A stretch of 64,000 bases of DNA from Alcanivorax sp. GTDB taxonomy: Bacteria > Pseudomonadota > Gammaproteobacteria > Pseudomonadales > Alcanivoracaceae. The stretch is from the NCBI GenBank assembly GCA_022449455.1, contig JAKUPL010000013.1, forward strand, positions 51,003-115,002. The letters are read 5' to 3'. Positions 10,653 through 19,914 of this stretch are shown piece by piece; positions within the stretch are counted from its first letter, which is position 1, and every line of letters begins with the position of its first letter. The notes below the pieces were generated by a model. That model had not been told where the DNA came from. It was given only the letters and a program-made list of their open reading frames with translations, and made no database searches. The position numbers and the translations under genes are program-made.

Positions 10653-12302
10653 TCAATACCGAGATCGGCCGCGGGAAACCTTGAAATCCTCGAGAATCAT
10701 CTCGGCCCCCTTCTCGCCAATCATGGTCGCTGGCTGATGAGTATTTCCGCCCACCAGGGTCGGCATAACGGAAGCATCAACCACCCGCAGGCACCGGAGG
10801 CCATGCACGCGCAGTCGGGGATCGACCACCGCCATTGGATCCAATCCCATCTTACAGGTACCTACAGGGTGATAGGCCGACTCGCCGCTATGCCTCACCC
10901 ATGTGGCGAGGTCTTCGTCACTGCGCAGCGTCGGTCCCGGCGATATCTCGACCTCGTGGTGAGGCGTGAAAGCCGGCTGCTCCAGAATCCTGCGTACTAA
11001 ACGCACCCCCCGAACGAGTCTCTCGACGTCGGTGGGCTCAGCCATATAATTGGGGTCTATCAGCGGTGCCGCGAATGGGTCGGCACTGTGCAGACCGACG
11101 TGGCCGCGCGACAAAGGCCGGAGCCCATAAATCATTACGATGTAACCATAACCGCTCATCGCGGTCTTCATGTCCCGCCCGTGATCAGCGTACAACATCG
11201 GCCCGAAATGCAGTTGCAAGTCGGGGATCGGCTCCTCCGCGCGGGAACGAATAAACCCACCGGCCTCGGCGCCGTTACTCGACAGTACACCGCGGCGACC
11301 GCTCAGATACTGCAGCAGGGCCCGAAGGCCCTTGAACCAGTAGCTCGGATGCATGGAAATGCTCTGGCGGTCGCGCGCTCTGACACGCACGAACACGTCG
11401 ATGTGATCCTGCAGATTCCGTCCGACGCCCTCCAGCTCATGACGCAGTTCAATCCCGTGCCGGGACAGTTCACCGCGCGGTCCAATTCCGGAAAGCATCA
11501 GCAGCTGCGGAGAGTTAAACGCGCCGCCGCAGAGTACAACTTCGCGCCGGGCACGGACCTGAGCCAGCCCCTTCGCGCTCCGATATTCGACACCGGTGGC
11601 ACGGCCGCCCTGGAGCAACACACGCGTGACGTGCGCTCCGCTGCGGACAGTCAGGTTGGACCGAAACGCCGCGGGTTCGAGATAGGCACGCGCATTGCTA
11701 CAGCGCGTGCCGTCCTTCTGATAAACATAGTAGTAGCCCACGCCTTCCTGTTCACGGCCGTTGAAGTCCGGGTTGCGCCGGTGGCCCGCCTGCATCGCCG
11801 CCTTGACGAACGCCGTGCTCAGCGGGTTGGTATAGCGGCGCTCGGTAATATTAAGCGGACCACCCCGACCATGAAACGCCGTTTCAAGAGCCGCCAGCTC
11901 CGGCTCGAAATGTTCGGATCTTCGGAAGTAAGGCAACACATCGGCATACGACCACCCTTCGCAACCGAGCCGTGCCCACTCGTCGTAGTCCCGGGCATGT
12001 CCGCGAATGTAGACCTGCGCGTTCATGCCGCTGGACCCGCCGACCATCTTACCCCGTGGCTGATACAAGGCACGGCCATACATGTGCTGTTGCGGCTCGG
12101 TATTGAACTGCCAGTTGACGCGACGACTGAAAATCAGCTGCAGAAAGCCCAAAGGCATATTCACGAACGGATTGCGGCGGCTCTCCGGACCGGCCTCAAG
12201 CAACAGCACCGAATGGCGGCCGCATTCGGATAGACGGTTGGCGACGACGCATCCGGCCGAGCCCGCCCCAACCACGACATAATCGAACTGTTCGGGTGAC
12301 AT
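10653..12302 (-). CDS. GMC-family alcohol dehydrogenase (AlkJ-like), CYP153 operon
   Basis: FAD-dependent oxidoreductase of the glucose-methanol-choline family, about 549 residues. It starts with the ADP-binding motif FDYVVVGAGSAGCVVANRL. GMC signatures follow (GGSSGMNAQVYIRG; GGAFNSPQLLMLSGIG), and the C terminus carries the active-site region HPVGTCKMG and the usual VVDASVMPTLVGGNTHQPA block. In alkane degraders this type oxidises the primary alcohol made by the hydroxylase to the aldehyde. I prefer ATG at 12302; a TTG at 12323 overlapping the P450 stop codon is also possible, and ribosome-site evidence does not settle it. Confidence 0.92.
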   Translation of the reverse strand: MSPEQFDYVVVGAGSAGCVVANRLSECGRHSVLLLEAGPESRRNPFVNMPLGFLQLIFSRRVNWQFNTEPQQHMYGRALYQPRGKMVGGSSGMNAQVYIRGHARDYDEWARLGCEGWSYADVLPYFRRSEHFEPELAALETAFHGRGGPLNITERRYTNPLSTAFVKAAMQAGHRRNPDFNGREQEGVGYYYVYQKDGTRCSNARAYLEPAAFRSNLTVRSGAHVTRVLLQGGRATGVEYRSAKGLAQVRARREVVLCGGAFNSPQLLMLSGIGPRGELSRHGIELRHELEGVGRNLQDHIDVFVRVRARDRQSISMHPSYWFKGLRALLQYLSGRRGVLSSNGAEAGGFIRSRAEEPIPDLQLHFGPMLYADHGRDMKTAMSGYGYIVMIYGLRPLSRGHVGLHSADPFAAPLIDPNYMAEPTDVERLVRGVRLVRRILEQPAFTPHHEVEISPGPTLRSDEDLATWVRHSGESAYHPVGTCKMGLDPMAVVDPRLRVHGLRCLRVVDASVMPTLVGGNTHQPATMIGEKGAEMILEDFKVSRGRSRY

Positions 12303-12319
12303 CGGCTCCGGACGTAAAT

Positions 12320-13732
12320 TCAATTTTTTGCGGTCAACTTGACCATTAGCTTGGAATAGCCCCGCACAAAGTTGGACTGCACACGCTCGGGCTCACCCAC
12401 GACCTCTATGTTATCAAAGCGCTTGAGTAACTCTTCCCACAAAACCCGCAATTGCAACTCAGCCAGACGGTTGCCCATGCAACGGTGAATGCCGTAGCCA
12501 AAGGAAATATGATTGCGCGCGTCCTTGCGATCAATAATAAGCTGGTCGGGATTTTCGAACTTTCGTTCGTCTCTATTACCGGAGGCATACCACATCAACA
12601 CGCGGTCCCCTTTCTTAATGGTCTGACCACGCAGCTCCACGTCCTGCGTGGCAACCCGGCGCATGTGCGCGAGTGGAGTTTGCCAGCGGATAATTTCCGA
12701 AACCATGTTCGGAATCAATTCCGGGTTTTTCTTCAGCTTGATGAATTCCTCGGGGAACTGATTCAGGGCCAGCACACCGCCGCTCATGGAGTTGCGGGTA
12801 GTGTCATTGCCGCCAACAATCAGCAGCGCCAGGTTGCCGATAAACTCCATCGGACGGTTGATCAAATCCCGGGTATCCTCGTTACTCTGTAGCATGCTGA
12901 TCAAGTCGAAACCCGGAGGCTCGCCAGCCTTGCGTCGTGCCTCCTTGTCTCGCCAAAGCCTCGAGAATGACCAGGCCATGTCCGCGGCATCGTCAAACAT
13001 GATGTCTTCGTCGGTAAACTCGCCACCAGTCGCCGAAGATGCTCCGGACAGTCGGTCCGACCAATCAACCAGCTTGTGACGCTGCTCGTAAGGGAAATCC
13101 AGCAACGTCGCCAACATGCGCCCTGTTAACTCCTTGGACACTGCCGGCACCCAGTTGAAAGCTTTGTCCAGGGGCAGGCTGTCGAGCACCTCGGCGGCGC
13201 GCTCCCGGATCAACCCCTCCATTTCCTTGAGATTCTGGGGCGCCACTACACCTTGGACCGCCCGGCGTTGCACGTCATGTTTTGGCGGATCCATGGCGAT
13301 AAACATTTCCACCGACAACCCTTCCGGAGGATCACCCAGAATAATCTGTGGCTCGGAGGAAAAGAGCTCGTGATTCTTATCGACGAACAAAATGTCTTCA
13401 TAGCGTGTCACCGACCAGAATGGCCCGAACTGGCTGCTTTTCTGGAAGTGCACCGGTGCCTCATCACGTAACCGCTTGAAATAGGCACCCCACTGATCTT
13501 GCCGATACAGAAAAGGGTTGCTGGTATCAATATCCTCAAGTGCCAGGGTATTAACGTCAGGCACGGGCTGTTCGAGAAACTTGACCTGTGGGCGTGTTGA
13601 CCCCAGTGCCTTTTTCTTCGCTTTCATCAGAGATTTGAGTGCCTTGATCTGTAAGTGCATAGGCACCAATCTCGATGTGGCATTAATCATCTTTGTTTGC
13701 ATGGCATCGTTCGTGCCTGACTTGGTTGACAT
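12320..13732 (-). CDS. Cytochrome P450 CYP153 alkane hydroxylase
   Basis: Soluble bacterial P450 that hydroxylates medium-chain alkanes at the terminal carbon. It has 470 residues. The heme loop is SFGYGIHRCMGNRLAE with Cys418 as the thiolate ligand. The I-helix oxygen-activation motif is GGNDTTRNSMSGGVLALN, and MFIAMDPPKHDVQRR and EIIRWQTPLAHMRR are the characteristic CYP153A blocks. The N terminus is longer than in CYP153A6 by about 50 basic residues. GGGAGG stands 5 nt before the ATG. It is encoded between its ferredoxin and a GMC alcohol dehydrogenase, as in the A. borkumensis P450 clusters. A frameshifted C-terminal copy exists at 29,705. Confidence 0.95.
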   Translation of the reverse strand: MSTKSGTNDAMQTKMINATSRLVPMHLQIKALKSLMKAKKKALGSTRPQVKFLEQPVPDVNTLALEDIDTSNPFLYRQDQWGAYFKRLRDEAPVHFQKSSQFGPFWSVTRYEDILFVDKNHELFSSEPQIILGDPPEGLSVEMFIAMDPPKHDVQRRAVQGVVAPQNLKEMEGLIRERAAEVLDSLPLDKAFNWVPAVSKELTGRMLATLLDFPYEQRHKLVDWSDRLSGASSATGGEFTDEDIMFDDAADMAWSFSRLWRDKEARRKAGEPPGFDLISMLQSNEDTRDLINRPMEFIGNLALLIVGGNDTTRNSMSGGVLALNQFPEEFIKLKKNPELIPNMVSEIIRWQTPLAHMRRVATQDVELRGQTIKKGDRVLMWYASGNRDERKFENPDQLIIDRKDARNHISFGYGIHRCMGNRLAELQLRVLWEELLKRFDNIEVVGEPERVQSNFVRGYSKLMVKLTAKN

Positions 13733-13744
13733 GGGGACCTCCCG

Positions 13745-14065
13745 CTACATCTGAAATTCAGGCAACAGAACGGTCATACCGTCCATCGCCTCGGTGGTTC
13801 GGATCTGACAGCCCAGCCGAGAGGTTTCTGCCCGCTCCGGAGTCATGGACAACATCTGCTCTTCAGCATCATTTATTTCCCCGGTCTTGCCGAACCATTC
13901 ATCGGTCACTATCACGTGGCAGGTGCCGCAGGCGCATTCCCCACCGCAATCTCCGTCGATGCCGGGCACAGCGTTATTAACAGCAACCTGCATCAGCGAG
14001 GAACCAGATTCAAACTCGGCAATGTGCTCGGTACTGTCATGCTCAATGAACGTAATCTTACCCAA
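13745..14065 (-). CDS. [2Fe-2S] ferredoxin (adrenodoxin/putidaredoxin type)
   Basis: Electron carrier of 106 residues that feeds the CYP153 enzyme. Cluster ligands follow the vertebrate-type pattern C40-x5-C46-x2-C49-x36-C86, with an additional Cys44 inside CGGECACGTC. The start codon is TTG (TTGGGTAAGATT), with GGAG 7 nt upstream, so translation may be weaker than for the P450, whose start lies 12 nt beyond the ferredoxin stop. It is the first gene of the P450 operon and is transcribed away from the AraC regulator across a shared promoter region. Confidence 0.93.
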   Translation of the reverse strand: MGKITFIEHDSTEHIAEFESGSSLMQVAVNNAVPGIDGDCGGECACGTCHVIVTDEWFGKTGEINDAEEQMLSMTPERAETSRLGCQIRTTEAMDGMTVLLPEFQM

Positions 14066-14126
14066 GGCCTTTCTCCAGCAAGTAACTTAATGACTGCATC
14101 GTGGTTGTTGATCCGCTTGCCGGGGA

Positions 14127-14162
14127 GGTCATTTATTGACACACTGGGGTCATTTAAAGACA
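14127..14162 (+). promoter_or_regulatory. Tandem direct-repeat operator for the CYP153 AraC regulator
   Basis: Two copies of GGTCATTTnnnGACA start at 14127 and 14148, exactly 21 bp apart, i.e. two helical turns. Such tandem half-sites are what AraC-family activators bind. The site lies between the ferredoxin (minus) and the AraC gene (plus). The same arrangement, including the 21-bp period, recurs at 29885-29920, which supports its being functional sequence rather than chance. Confidence 0.7.
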
Positions 14163-14188
14163 GGCATGCCTATCAACGGACAGTATCA

Positions 14189-15253
14189 ATGACACAGCAG
14201 AAGGGTGAACTGAAAGCTTCGGAAGGCGGCATTCCGTCGAACTATTCACGACTTATTGCCCGCGAGCTGGACTTAACCGTCAGCCAGCTACCTTCGTTGC
14301 TGCAAGGTACCGGTCTCGGTATCGCGCAATTTCTGGGCGAGGACAGTCTGCTCACGCCAGCTCACCAGGTGCGGATTTTGCGCAATGCACTGGCGTTGTC
14401 CGGCCAGTTTGAATTCGGCTTACGGCTGGGTAAGCGCCTGACCCCGGCGACCCACGGCGCCATCGGTTTTGCCGCCTCGAGCAGTCCGGACCTGCTCAGC
14501 GCGCTACAGGCGATACAGACATTCCTACCTACTCGCGCAAGCATCGTCGAGCTACACCTGCAGCAGGCTGAAGAACACCTGGAATGCCGACTGGACTTCC
14601 AAGTGCCGCTGGACGCGGATATCGAGCGTTGCCTGGCGGATACCATGATCGTGGTGCTGCTTGAATTCGGCGAGTTCGTTGTCGGTCGCCCACTACATGA
14701 GGCTGAAATTTGTTTTACCCACCGAGCACCTGAGTACCGCGCGATGTACTCGGACTATTTGCCCGGGCGTATTCGTTTTGGTGCCGATAAGTTCACGCTT
14801 AAACTGCCGATGGCACTGTGCCGGGAACCGAACGCCTCCGCCAATCATGAAAATTACCGTCTGGCCCTTGAGCAGTGTGAATCGATGCTTGCCGAGCTTC
14901 AGACCCACAAGCCCAGCTACCAGACCCGGCTTAAGAAGATGATGCTATCGAGACCCCCCGGTTCGCTCAGCGAAGACGAAGCAGCGGCCTCCCTTTTCAT
15001 GAGCAAACGCACCCTCGCTCGCAAGCTCAAGGAGGAAAACAGTAGTTTTAGGAAAATTCGTGACGAAATCCTATCCCGGCAAGCGACAAGCTACCTGTGT
15101 GACAGCAAGCTGTCGATCGAAGCCATCGCCGCGTTGATGAACTATCATGACGGAGCCAATTTCAGGCGTGCCTTCAAACGCTGGTTCGGTCTTTCGCCCG
15201 ATCAGTACCGGCAGCACGCCGGTTCCCGGCACACTCTACCCCCAGCCCCCTAA
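14189..15253 (+). CDS. cypR: AraC-family regulator of the CYP153 operon (CypR-like)
   Basis: A 354-residue AraC-family protein with an N-terminal ligand domain of the OruR/ArgR arabinose-binding-like type (about residues 15-200) and a C-terminal pair of helix-turn-helices (LSEDEAAASLFMSKRTLARKLKEE and KLSIEAIAALMNYHDGANFRRAFKRW, ending in GLSPDQYR). In Alcanivorax a protein of this kind, CypR, activates the P450 operon in response to alkanes. Its place, divergent from the ferredoxin-P450 operon, fits that role. The ATG at 14189 is chosen because upstream in-frame codons run into the operator; its ribosome site is weak. Confidence 0.88.
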   Translation: MTQQKGELKASEGGIPSNYSRLIARELDLTVSQLPSLLQGTGLGIAQFLGEDSLLTPAHQVRILRNALALSGQFEFGLRLGKRLTPATHGAIGFAASSSPDLLSALQAIQTFLPTRASIVELHLQQAEEHLECRLDFQVPLDADIERCLADTMIVVLLEFGEFVVGRPLHEAEICFTHRAPEYRAMYSDYLPGRIRFGADKFTLKLPMALCREPNASANHENYRLALEQCESMLAELQTHKPSYQTRLKKMMLSRPPGSLSEDEAAASLFMSKRTLARKLKEENSSFRKIRDEILSRQATSYLCDSKLSIEAIAALMNYHDGANFRRAFKRWFGLSPDQYRQHAGSRHTLPPAP

Positions 15254-15385
15254 GGTCGCCCGGTACCACGCTTCGGCATTCCGTTTCCTTTCTTTTGTAC
15301 GTACCTCGACCGACCTTTCCCGCCGGTCTGGCGCGGTCTGTTTGCCGGCGCGCGAAGATATCCACTGACTGCTTTTTTTCGGGCC

Positions 15386-15415
15386 TTGACATTTGGTCAA
15401 TCGCCCAAATAGAGT
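15386..15415 (+). promoter_or_regulatory. Sigma-70-like promoter with embedded palindromic operator
   Basis: TTGACA at 15386-15391 and TAGAGT at 15410-15415 are separated by 18 nt. The palindrome TTGGT-CAATCG-CCCAA (15393-15408) fills the spacer, the classic place for a repressor site. This would control the 12-gene operon starting at 15448. The same 16-bp design recurs at 34960, 39611 and 52440. Confidence 0.65.
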
Positions 15416-15447
15416 GATTCAACAGTCGAACTACTCAGGAGGCCGAC

Positions 15448-16380
15448 ATGGTGATCGCAAGCCGCAAGATTGGTTACGATGAAGTCGAGCATAGGGATTT
15501 GAACTTCGGCATGAGTCCGGAGACGGTGCCACGCCATTGGTTCAACAATGATCCGTGGATGACCCATTGGATGAACGCGATCCTGGCCGCGGTGCCGGAC
15601 GGCGAGCGCTGGGTCATGCAGGCCACGAGTAAGCAACTCGAGAATCTTCACGATCCGTCAGTGCGCAAAGCCGCGATCAGCTTTATTCGACAGGAACGCA
15701 CCCATGCACGGGAGCATGACGCCATGAATGAAGCGATGGTCGCGCACGGCATTCCAATAGACCGGGCGGAGGCCGTGTTCAAGGCGATCAGAAAGCCCCT
15801 TCAACGCTACCTGGGCGGTGTCACCCAATGCGCCATGGCCGCGAACTTCGAGCATTTCACGGCCGTGATTTCCCAGGTCATGCTCGATCATCCGGAACTG
15901 TGGGACGATACCAGGCTGGAAGTCGCTGCCATGCTGTTCTGGCACTTCGTGGAGGAGACGGAGCACAAGTCAGTCAGCTTCGATGTGTTCGGAGAGGTGA
16001 GCGGCGGCGGCGTCCGCGCTTACGCGATCCGCATGGCGACGCTCGCTCTGGGTACAGCCCTTTTCCTGCCTCTGGTGCACGGCAACTGGCTGTATTTCCT
16101 CTGGAAGGATAGGCAGCTCACGAACATTCCCTCGGCACTGCGCGCCATTAAGTGGTTGTACTTCGCACCCGGGATCTTCACCCGAGCTTTTGTGATCGAT
16201 ACGCTGCCGTTTCTCTCCCCCCGCTTCCATCCATGGGACGCCGATAACCGGGAAGTCATCCACGCCTGGAAGCGCGCCTACGAGGAAACCGGCGATGCCC
16301 AGCAGGCTTACCAAGCATTCCGGCAATGGCATGACGATAACAGGCGTGACACAACAGCGGAACGAGTGGCGGCGGCGTGA
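15448..16380 (+). CDS. PF10118-family 'metal-dependent hydrolase', paralog 1 (possible diiron protein)
   Basis: A 310-residue member of the family annotated as predicted metal-dependent hydrolase (COG3687/PF10118). The function is unproven. The ligand-like residues are E53 (DGERW), E83-x2-H86 (RQERTHAREH), E135 (NFEHFTA) and E170-x2-H173 (VEETEHKSVSFD). This E/ExxH/E/ExxH order and spacing is that of diiron-carboxylate four-helix bundles. One hydrophobic helix follows (LALGTALFLPLVHGNWLYFL), suggesting membrane contact. It is the first gene of the 12-gene operon, AGGAGG precedes the ATG, and its stop overlaps the next start by 4 nt. Two paralogs lie at 43,019 and 51,517. Confidence 0.85.
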   Translation: MVIASRKIGYDEVEHRDLNFGMSPETVPRHWFNNDPWMTHWMNAILAAVPDGERWVMQATSKQLENLHDPSVRKAAISFIRQERTHAREHDAMNEAMVAHGIPIDRAEAVFKAIRKPLQRYLGGVTQCAMAANFEHFTAVISQVMLDHPELWDDTRLEVAAMLFWHFVEETEHKSVSFDVFGEVSGGGVRAYAIRMATLALGTALFLPLVHGNWLYFLWKDRQLTNIPSALRAIKWLYFAPGIFTRAFVIDTLPFLSPRFHPWDADNREVIHAWKRAYEETGDAQQAYQAFRQWHDDNRRDTTAERVAAA

Positions 16381-17216
16381 GCGGTGCCAAGCGTAAAACA
16401 CTGAAACCCTCCGAGCAGGCAGCGGCCCTGGTAACGGGGGCGGGCAGCGGTATCGGCCGCAGCTTCGCCTATGAGATCGTGCGCCGTGGCGGATCAGTGA
16501 TCTGCGCGGATATAGACCGCCAGCGCGCCGAGCAAACCGCCAGCATACTCTCGGAGTTGGGCGAAGGTCGGGCTGTCCCTTACCGCTGCGACGTAGGCAG
16601 CGAAAAGCAGATGGCCACGCTCGCCGACAAGGCCGAATCGCTGCTCGGACGGCCAATGACGTTGGTGGTCAATAACGCCGGGGTGGGCGTAGGCGGCCGC
16701 ATCGGAGAAGTGCCGCTTGACGATTGGCGCTGGTGCCTCAAGGTCAATCTCTGGGGTGTCATCCATGGTTGTCACTTCTTCGCACCCAAGCTGCGCGCAC
16801 TGGGCTACGGCGGCATTGTCAACGTGGCTTCGGCCGCCGGTTTCGGCGCGGCGCCGGAGATGAGTGCGTATAACGTGACCAAGTCCGCGGTACTTTCGCT
16901 CTCCGAAACTCTGGCGGCCGAGCTGACCGGCACCGGCGTGCATGTTTCGGCCCTGTGTCCCACCGTGGTACCCACCAATATCCTGGACAAGGCGCGCCTG
17001 CCCGAGAACCGCGGCGATTTCGCCCACGCGGCCATGCGCAAGTGGGCCTTCGCCACCAGCGACCAGGTGGCACGCCAGACCCTGGACGCCCTCGACCGAA
17101 AGCAGCTTTATGTGGTGCCGCAGTTCGACGGGCGTTTCATGTGGCGGTTCAAGCGCTACGCGCCGCGGCTATACGCTCGCGCGCTGGGCGAGGCGTATCG
17201 CCTGGCCGGGGGCTGA
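16377..17216 (+). CDS. Short-chain dehydrogenase/reductase (SDR)
   Basis: Classical SDR of 279 residues. Cofactor motif TGAGSGIG (20-27), NNAG (99-102), and the catalytic set S152, Y165 and K169 (SAYNVTKSA). ICADID after the first strand fits NAD(H) or NADP(H) without a clear choice. It starts with GTG overlapping the PF10118 stop (GTGA), so the two are translationally coupled. With the esterase and Baeyer-Villiger enzyme downstream it could turn a secondary alcohol into the ketone that is then oxygenated (inference from context). Confidence 0.9.
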   Translation: MSGAKRKTLKPSEQAAALVTGAGSGIGRSFAYEIVRRGGSVICADIDRQRAEQTASILSELGEGRAVPYRCDVGSEKQMATLADKAESLLGRPMTLVVNNAGVGVGGRIGEVPLDDWRWCLKVNLWGVIHGCHFFAPKLRALGYGGIVNVASAAGFGAAPEMSAYNVTKSAVLSLSETLAAELTGTGVHVSALCPTVVPTNILDKARLPENRGDFAHAAMRKWAFATSDQVARQTLDALDRKQLYVVPQFDGRFMWRFKRYAPRLYARALGEAYRLAGG

Positions 17217-17236
17217 TATCCGGCAGGAGGCAAATC

Positions 17237-18232
17237 ATGACATCATTCTCGGCAAGAGTTGCCGACCGTGGTTTTCGGCTACTGATGAAGCGCGAGCCGG
17301 CTAACCCCGACGAGCTGGTGACGCGGTTACGGCGCATCGCCGCGGTGGCCCGCCTGCCGGGCGGGCTGCCGTCCGGGGTCACCGCGCGCAAGACCACCAT
17401 TGGCAATGAACCAGCGGTACCCCCCGGTGTGCCGGCGGTGCGTGTCAGTCCCAGTCAGCCCACGGCCACCGTGCTGTATCTCCACGGTGGTGCTTTTATC
17501 AGTGGCCGTTTCCGTACTTATGCGGAGCTTTGCGGGCAACTGGCCAAGAGACTGAACGCACGCGTGTTCTGGATCGACTACCGCCTAGCGCCGGAGGCGC
17601 CCTATCCGGCCGCCCTCGACGATGCCCACCATGCCTACAGGGCGCTGGCGGAGGACTATCCTGACGAGCCGCTGGCCCTGATCGGAGATTCCGCGGGTGG
17701 CAACCTCACTCTGGCCACGCTGCTGAGGCTGCGCGATGCGCAGGCCGCCTCGCCCGATCCCTCCCCCCGCATGCCAGCCTGCGCCGTGTCGATCTCGCCC
17801 GGCGCCGATGCGGTTGGCGATGCACCATCGCGCCAGGCCAACGCGGCCAGCGATGCCATGCTGACTCCCCGCATGATCGAGATGGCCACCAATCTGTATC
17901 TGGCCGGCCATGATCCCCGGGATCCCTATGTCTCACCGATATACGGCGATTTCCGTGGCCTGCCGCCTCTTATGCTCACTGTGAGCGAATCCGAGGCCCT
18001 GCGTGATGATGCCTATCGGGTAGCGCACCGTGCGCGCCAGGCCGGCGTGGCCGTGACCCTGCGCGCCCGCTGGAATATGCCACATGTGTGGCCGGTGTTT
18101 CATTCCATGTTGCCGGAGGCGCGCCAGGACGTTACCGAAATAGTCGGCTTTATGCGCCGGCATTTGTCGGCGCCCGTAGCATGCACCCGGGCCGTGGCAC
18201 GGACGAAACTGCGCCTCGCGCATAGCGGCTAA
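17237..18232 (+). CDS. Alpha/beta-hydrolase, hormone-sensitive-lipase family esterase
   Basis: A 331-residue esterase of the HSL (family IV) group. The oxyanion motif is YLHGGAFISG (HGG 83-85), the nucleophile elbow is GDSAGG with Ser152, and the catalytic Asp and His are expected in the SESEALRDD and MPHVWPVF regions. GGAGG stands 6 nt ahead of the ATG at 17237; longer readings in the same frame are shadows of the SDR gene. An HSL esterase next to a Baeyer-Villiger enzyme would cleave the ester or lactone product. Similar pairing (LipR with MymA) occurs in the mycobacterial mymA operon. Confidence 0.92.
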   Translation: MTSFSARVADRGFRLLMKREPANPDELVTRLRRIAAVARLPGGLPSGVTARKTTIGNEPAVPPGVPAVRVSPSQPTATVLYLHGGAFISGRFRTYAELCGQLAKRLNARVFWIDYRLAPEAPYPAALDDAHHAYRALAEDYPDEPLALIGDSAGGNLTLATLLRLRDAQAASPDPSPRMPACAVSISPGADAVGDAPSRQANAASDAMLTPRMIEMATNLYLAGHDPRDPYVSPIYGDFRGLPPLMLTVSESEALRDDAYRVAHRARQAGVAVTLRARWNMPHVWPVFHSMLPEARQDVTEIVGFMRRHLSAPVACTRAVARTKLRLAHSG

Positions 18233-18264
18233 GCGGCCTGCTAAAAACTGGAAGGAGGACCACT

Positions 18265-19914
18265 ATGACTGTCGCGGAGGACCGGATTCAACAAAGCCGT
18301 CGTGGCCAGCGGGCGCCGCGCCACGGGAGCGCTGAACCCGACCACGAGATTTTGATCATCGGCGCCGGCTTCGCCGGAATGGGCGCGGCCATCGAGCTTC
18401 TCAGCCGCGGCATGAAATCCTTATCGATCATCGAGCGTGCCGCCGACGTCGGCGGCACCTGGCGCGACAACCGCTACCCCGGCGTGGCGGTGGACATCAC
18501 TTCTTTCGTCTACTCTTTTTCCTTCGAGCAGAATCCGAACTGGTCGCGGGTCTTCGCGCCGGGTGACGAGCTGCAGAACTACGCCCGCCGTGTGGCCAGC
18601 AAATACGGCCTCTATCCCTACATACGTTTCGGCGTCAGCGTGAAGCGTGCCGAGTTCGATGAAGGCGAGCACTTGTGGCGGGTGACAACCGACAAGGGGC
18701 TGGTCACCGCCCGCCATCTGGTGTCCGCCACCGGCGGATTGATCTCGCCCAAGCTGCCGGATATCGACGGTGTCGAGGATTTTCAGGGCGAGCGTATGCA
18801 CACCGCGCGCTGGGACTACAATGTGGATCTCACCGGCAAGCGCGTGGCGGTGATCGGCACCGGCGCCACGGCGGTGCAGCTCATTCCCGAGATCGCCCCG
18901 AAGGTGGCGCATCTTGATGTCTATCAGCGCACGCCCATCTGGGTCCTCAAGAAACCGGACGCCCGCCTGCCTGGCTGGCTGCGCACCGTGTTCCGCTGGT
19001 CGGGGCTGGCCCAGCAGGGGGTGCGCGCCACCACCGATGCCCTGACCGAATCCTTGATGATCATCGCGGCGGTATACTACCGGCACATGCCCTGGCTGGT
19101 ACGTTGGGCCGAGCGCGCCGGCGTGAGCAACATGCGCGAGCAGTTGCCGGACAACCCGGAGCTGTGGGACAAGTTAACGCCCCAATACGGTTTCGGCTGC
19201 AAGCGGCCCACCTTCTCCAACGAGTACTTCGCCACTTTCGCCAGGGATAACGTCGATCTGGTCACCACGCCCATCCGGCGCATCACGGCCGGGGGCATCG
19301 AGACCTCCGACGGCGCCGAGCGCGAGATCGACGTGCTGATCCTGGCGACTGGCTACAAGGTTTTCGAAAAGGGCAACCTGCCGTCCTACGAAGTCGCGGG
19401 ACGTAACGGCACGGATCTGGGCGAGTTCTGGGAAGAAAACCGGTACCAGGCCTACGAGGGTCTCACGGTGCCCGGCTACCCCAACTTCTACATCATGCTG
19501 GGACCGTACGCGCTGATCGGTTCGTCCTATTTCAAAATGGTCGAGGGCAACGCGATTCACGTGGTGCGCTGTATCGAGGCCGCCCACGAGCGTGACGCGA
19601 CCTGCGTGGAGATCCGCCAGGACGTGCACGATCGCTACTTCCAGAACATCCAGAAGCGCCAGCAGGGGACCGTGTTCCTGAACCACAACTGCGCGACCTC
19701 GAACAGCTATTACTTCGACCGCCACGGCGACGCGCCCATGCTGCGACCGTCTACCTCTTTCGAGATGCTTTGGAGAGCGAAGCACCTGCCCATGGCTCAT
19801 TACCATTTCAAAAAGGCCTATCCGGCAGGATGGCTATCAGGTGACTCAAGGCTGACGTCCAGCAGCAGGCGTTTTTCCGGTGATGATCCCGTTGCGGAGG
19901 CTACCCGCCGATGA
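18265..19914 (+). CDS. Baeyer-Villiger-type flavin monooxygenase
   Basis: FAD/NADPH monooxygenase of 549 residues that should insert oxygen next to a ketone carbonyl. The FAD motif GAGFAG (33-38), VGGTWRDNRYPG, the BVMO fingerprint FQGERMHTARWD (173-184) and the NADPH motif GTGATA (198-203) are in the expected order. The fingerprint ends in Asp where many BVMOs have Pro, a variant seen in the MymA/EthA-like group. It lies within the 12-gene operon, 32 nt after the esterase, and its stop overlaps the thiolase-like start (ATGA). The substrate is not predictable; a long-chain or cyclic ketone fits the neighbours. Confidence 0.92.
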   Translation: MTVAEDRIQQSRRGQRAPRHGSAEPDHEILIIGAGFAGMGAAIELLSRGMKSLSIIERAADVGGTWRDNRYPGVAVDITSFVYSFSFEQNPNWSRVFAPGDELQNYARRVASKYGLYPYIRFGVSVKRAEFDEGEHLWRVTTDKGLVTARHLVSATGGLISPKLPDIDGVEDFQGERMHTARWDYNVDLTGKRVAVIGTGATAVQLIPEIAPKVAHLDVYQRTPIWVLKKPDARLPGWLRTVFRWSGLAQQGVRATTDALTESLMIIAAVYYRHMPWLVRWAERAGVSNMREQLPDNPELWDKLTPQYGFGCKRPTFSNEYFATFARDNVDLVTTPIRRITAGGIETSDGAEREIDVLILATGYKVFEKGNLPSYEVAGRNGTDLGEFWEENRYQAYEGLTVPGYPNFYIMLGPYALIGSSYFKMVEGNAIHVVRCIEAAHERDATCVEIRQDVHDRYFQNIQKRQQGTVFLNHNCATSNSYYFDRHGDAPMLRPSTSFEMLWRAKHLPMAHYHFKKAYPAGWLSGDSRLTSSSRRFSGDDPVAEATRR

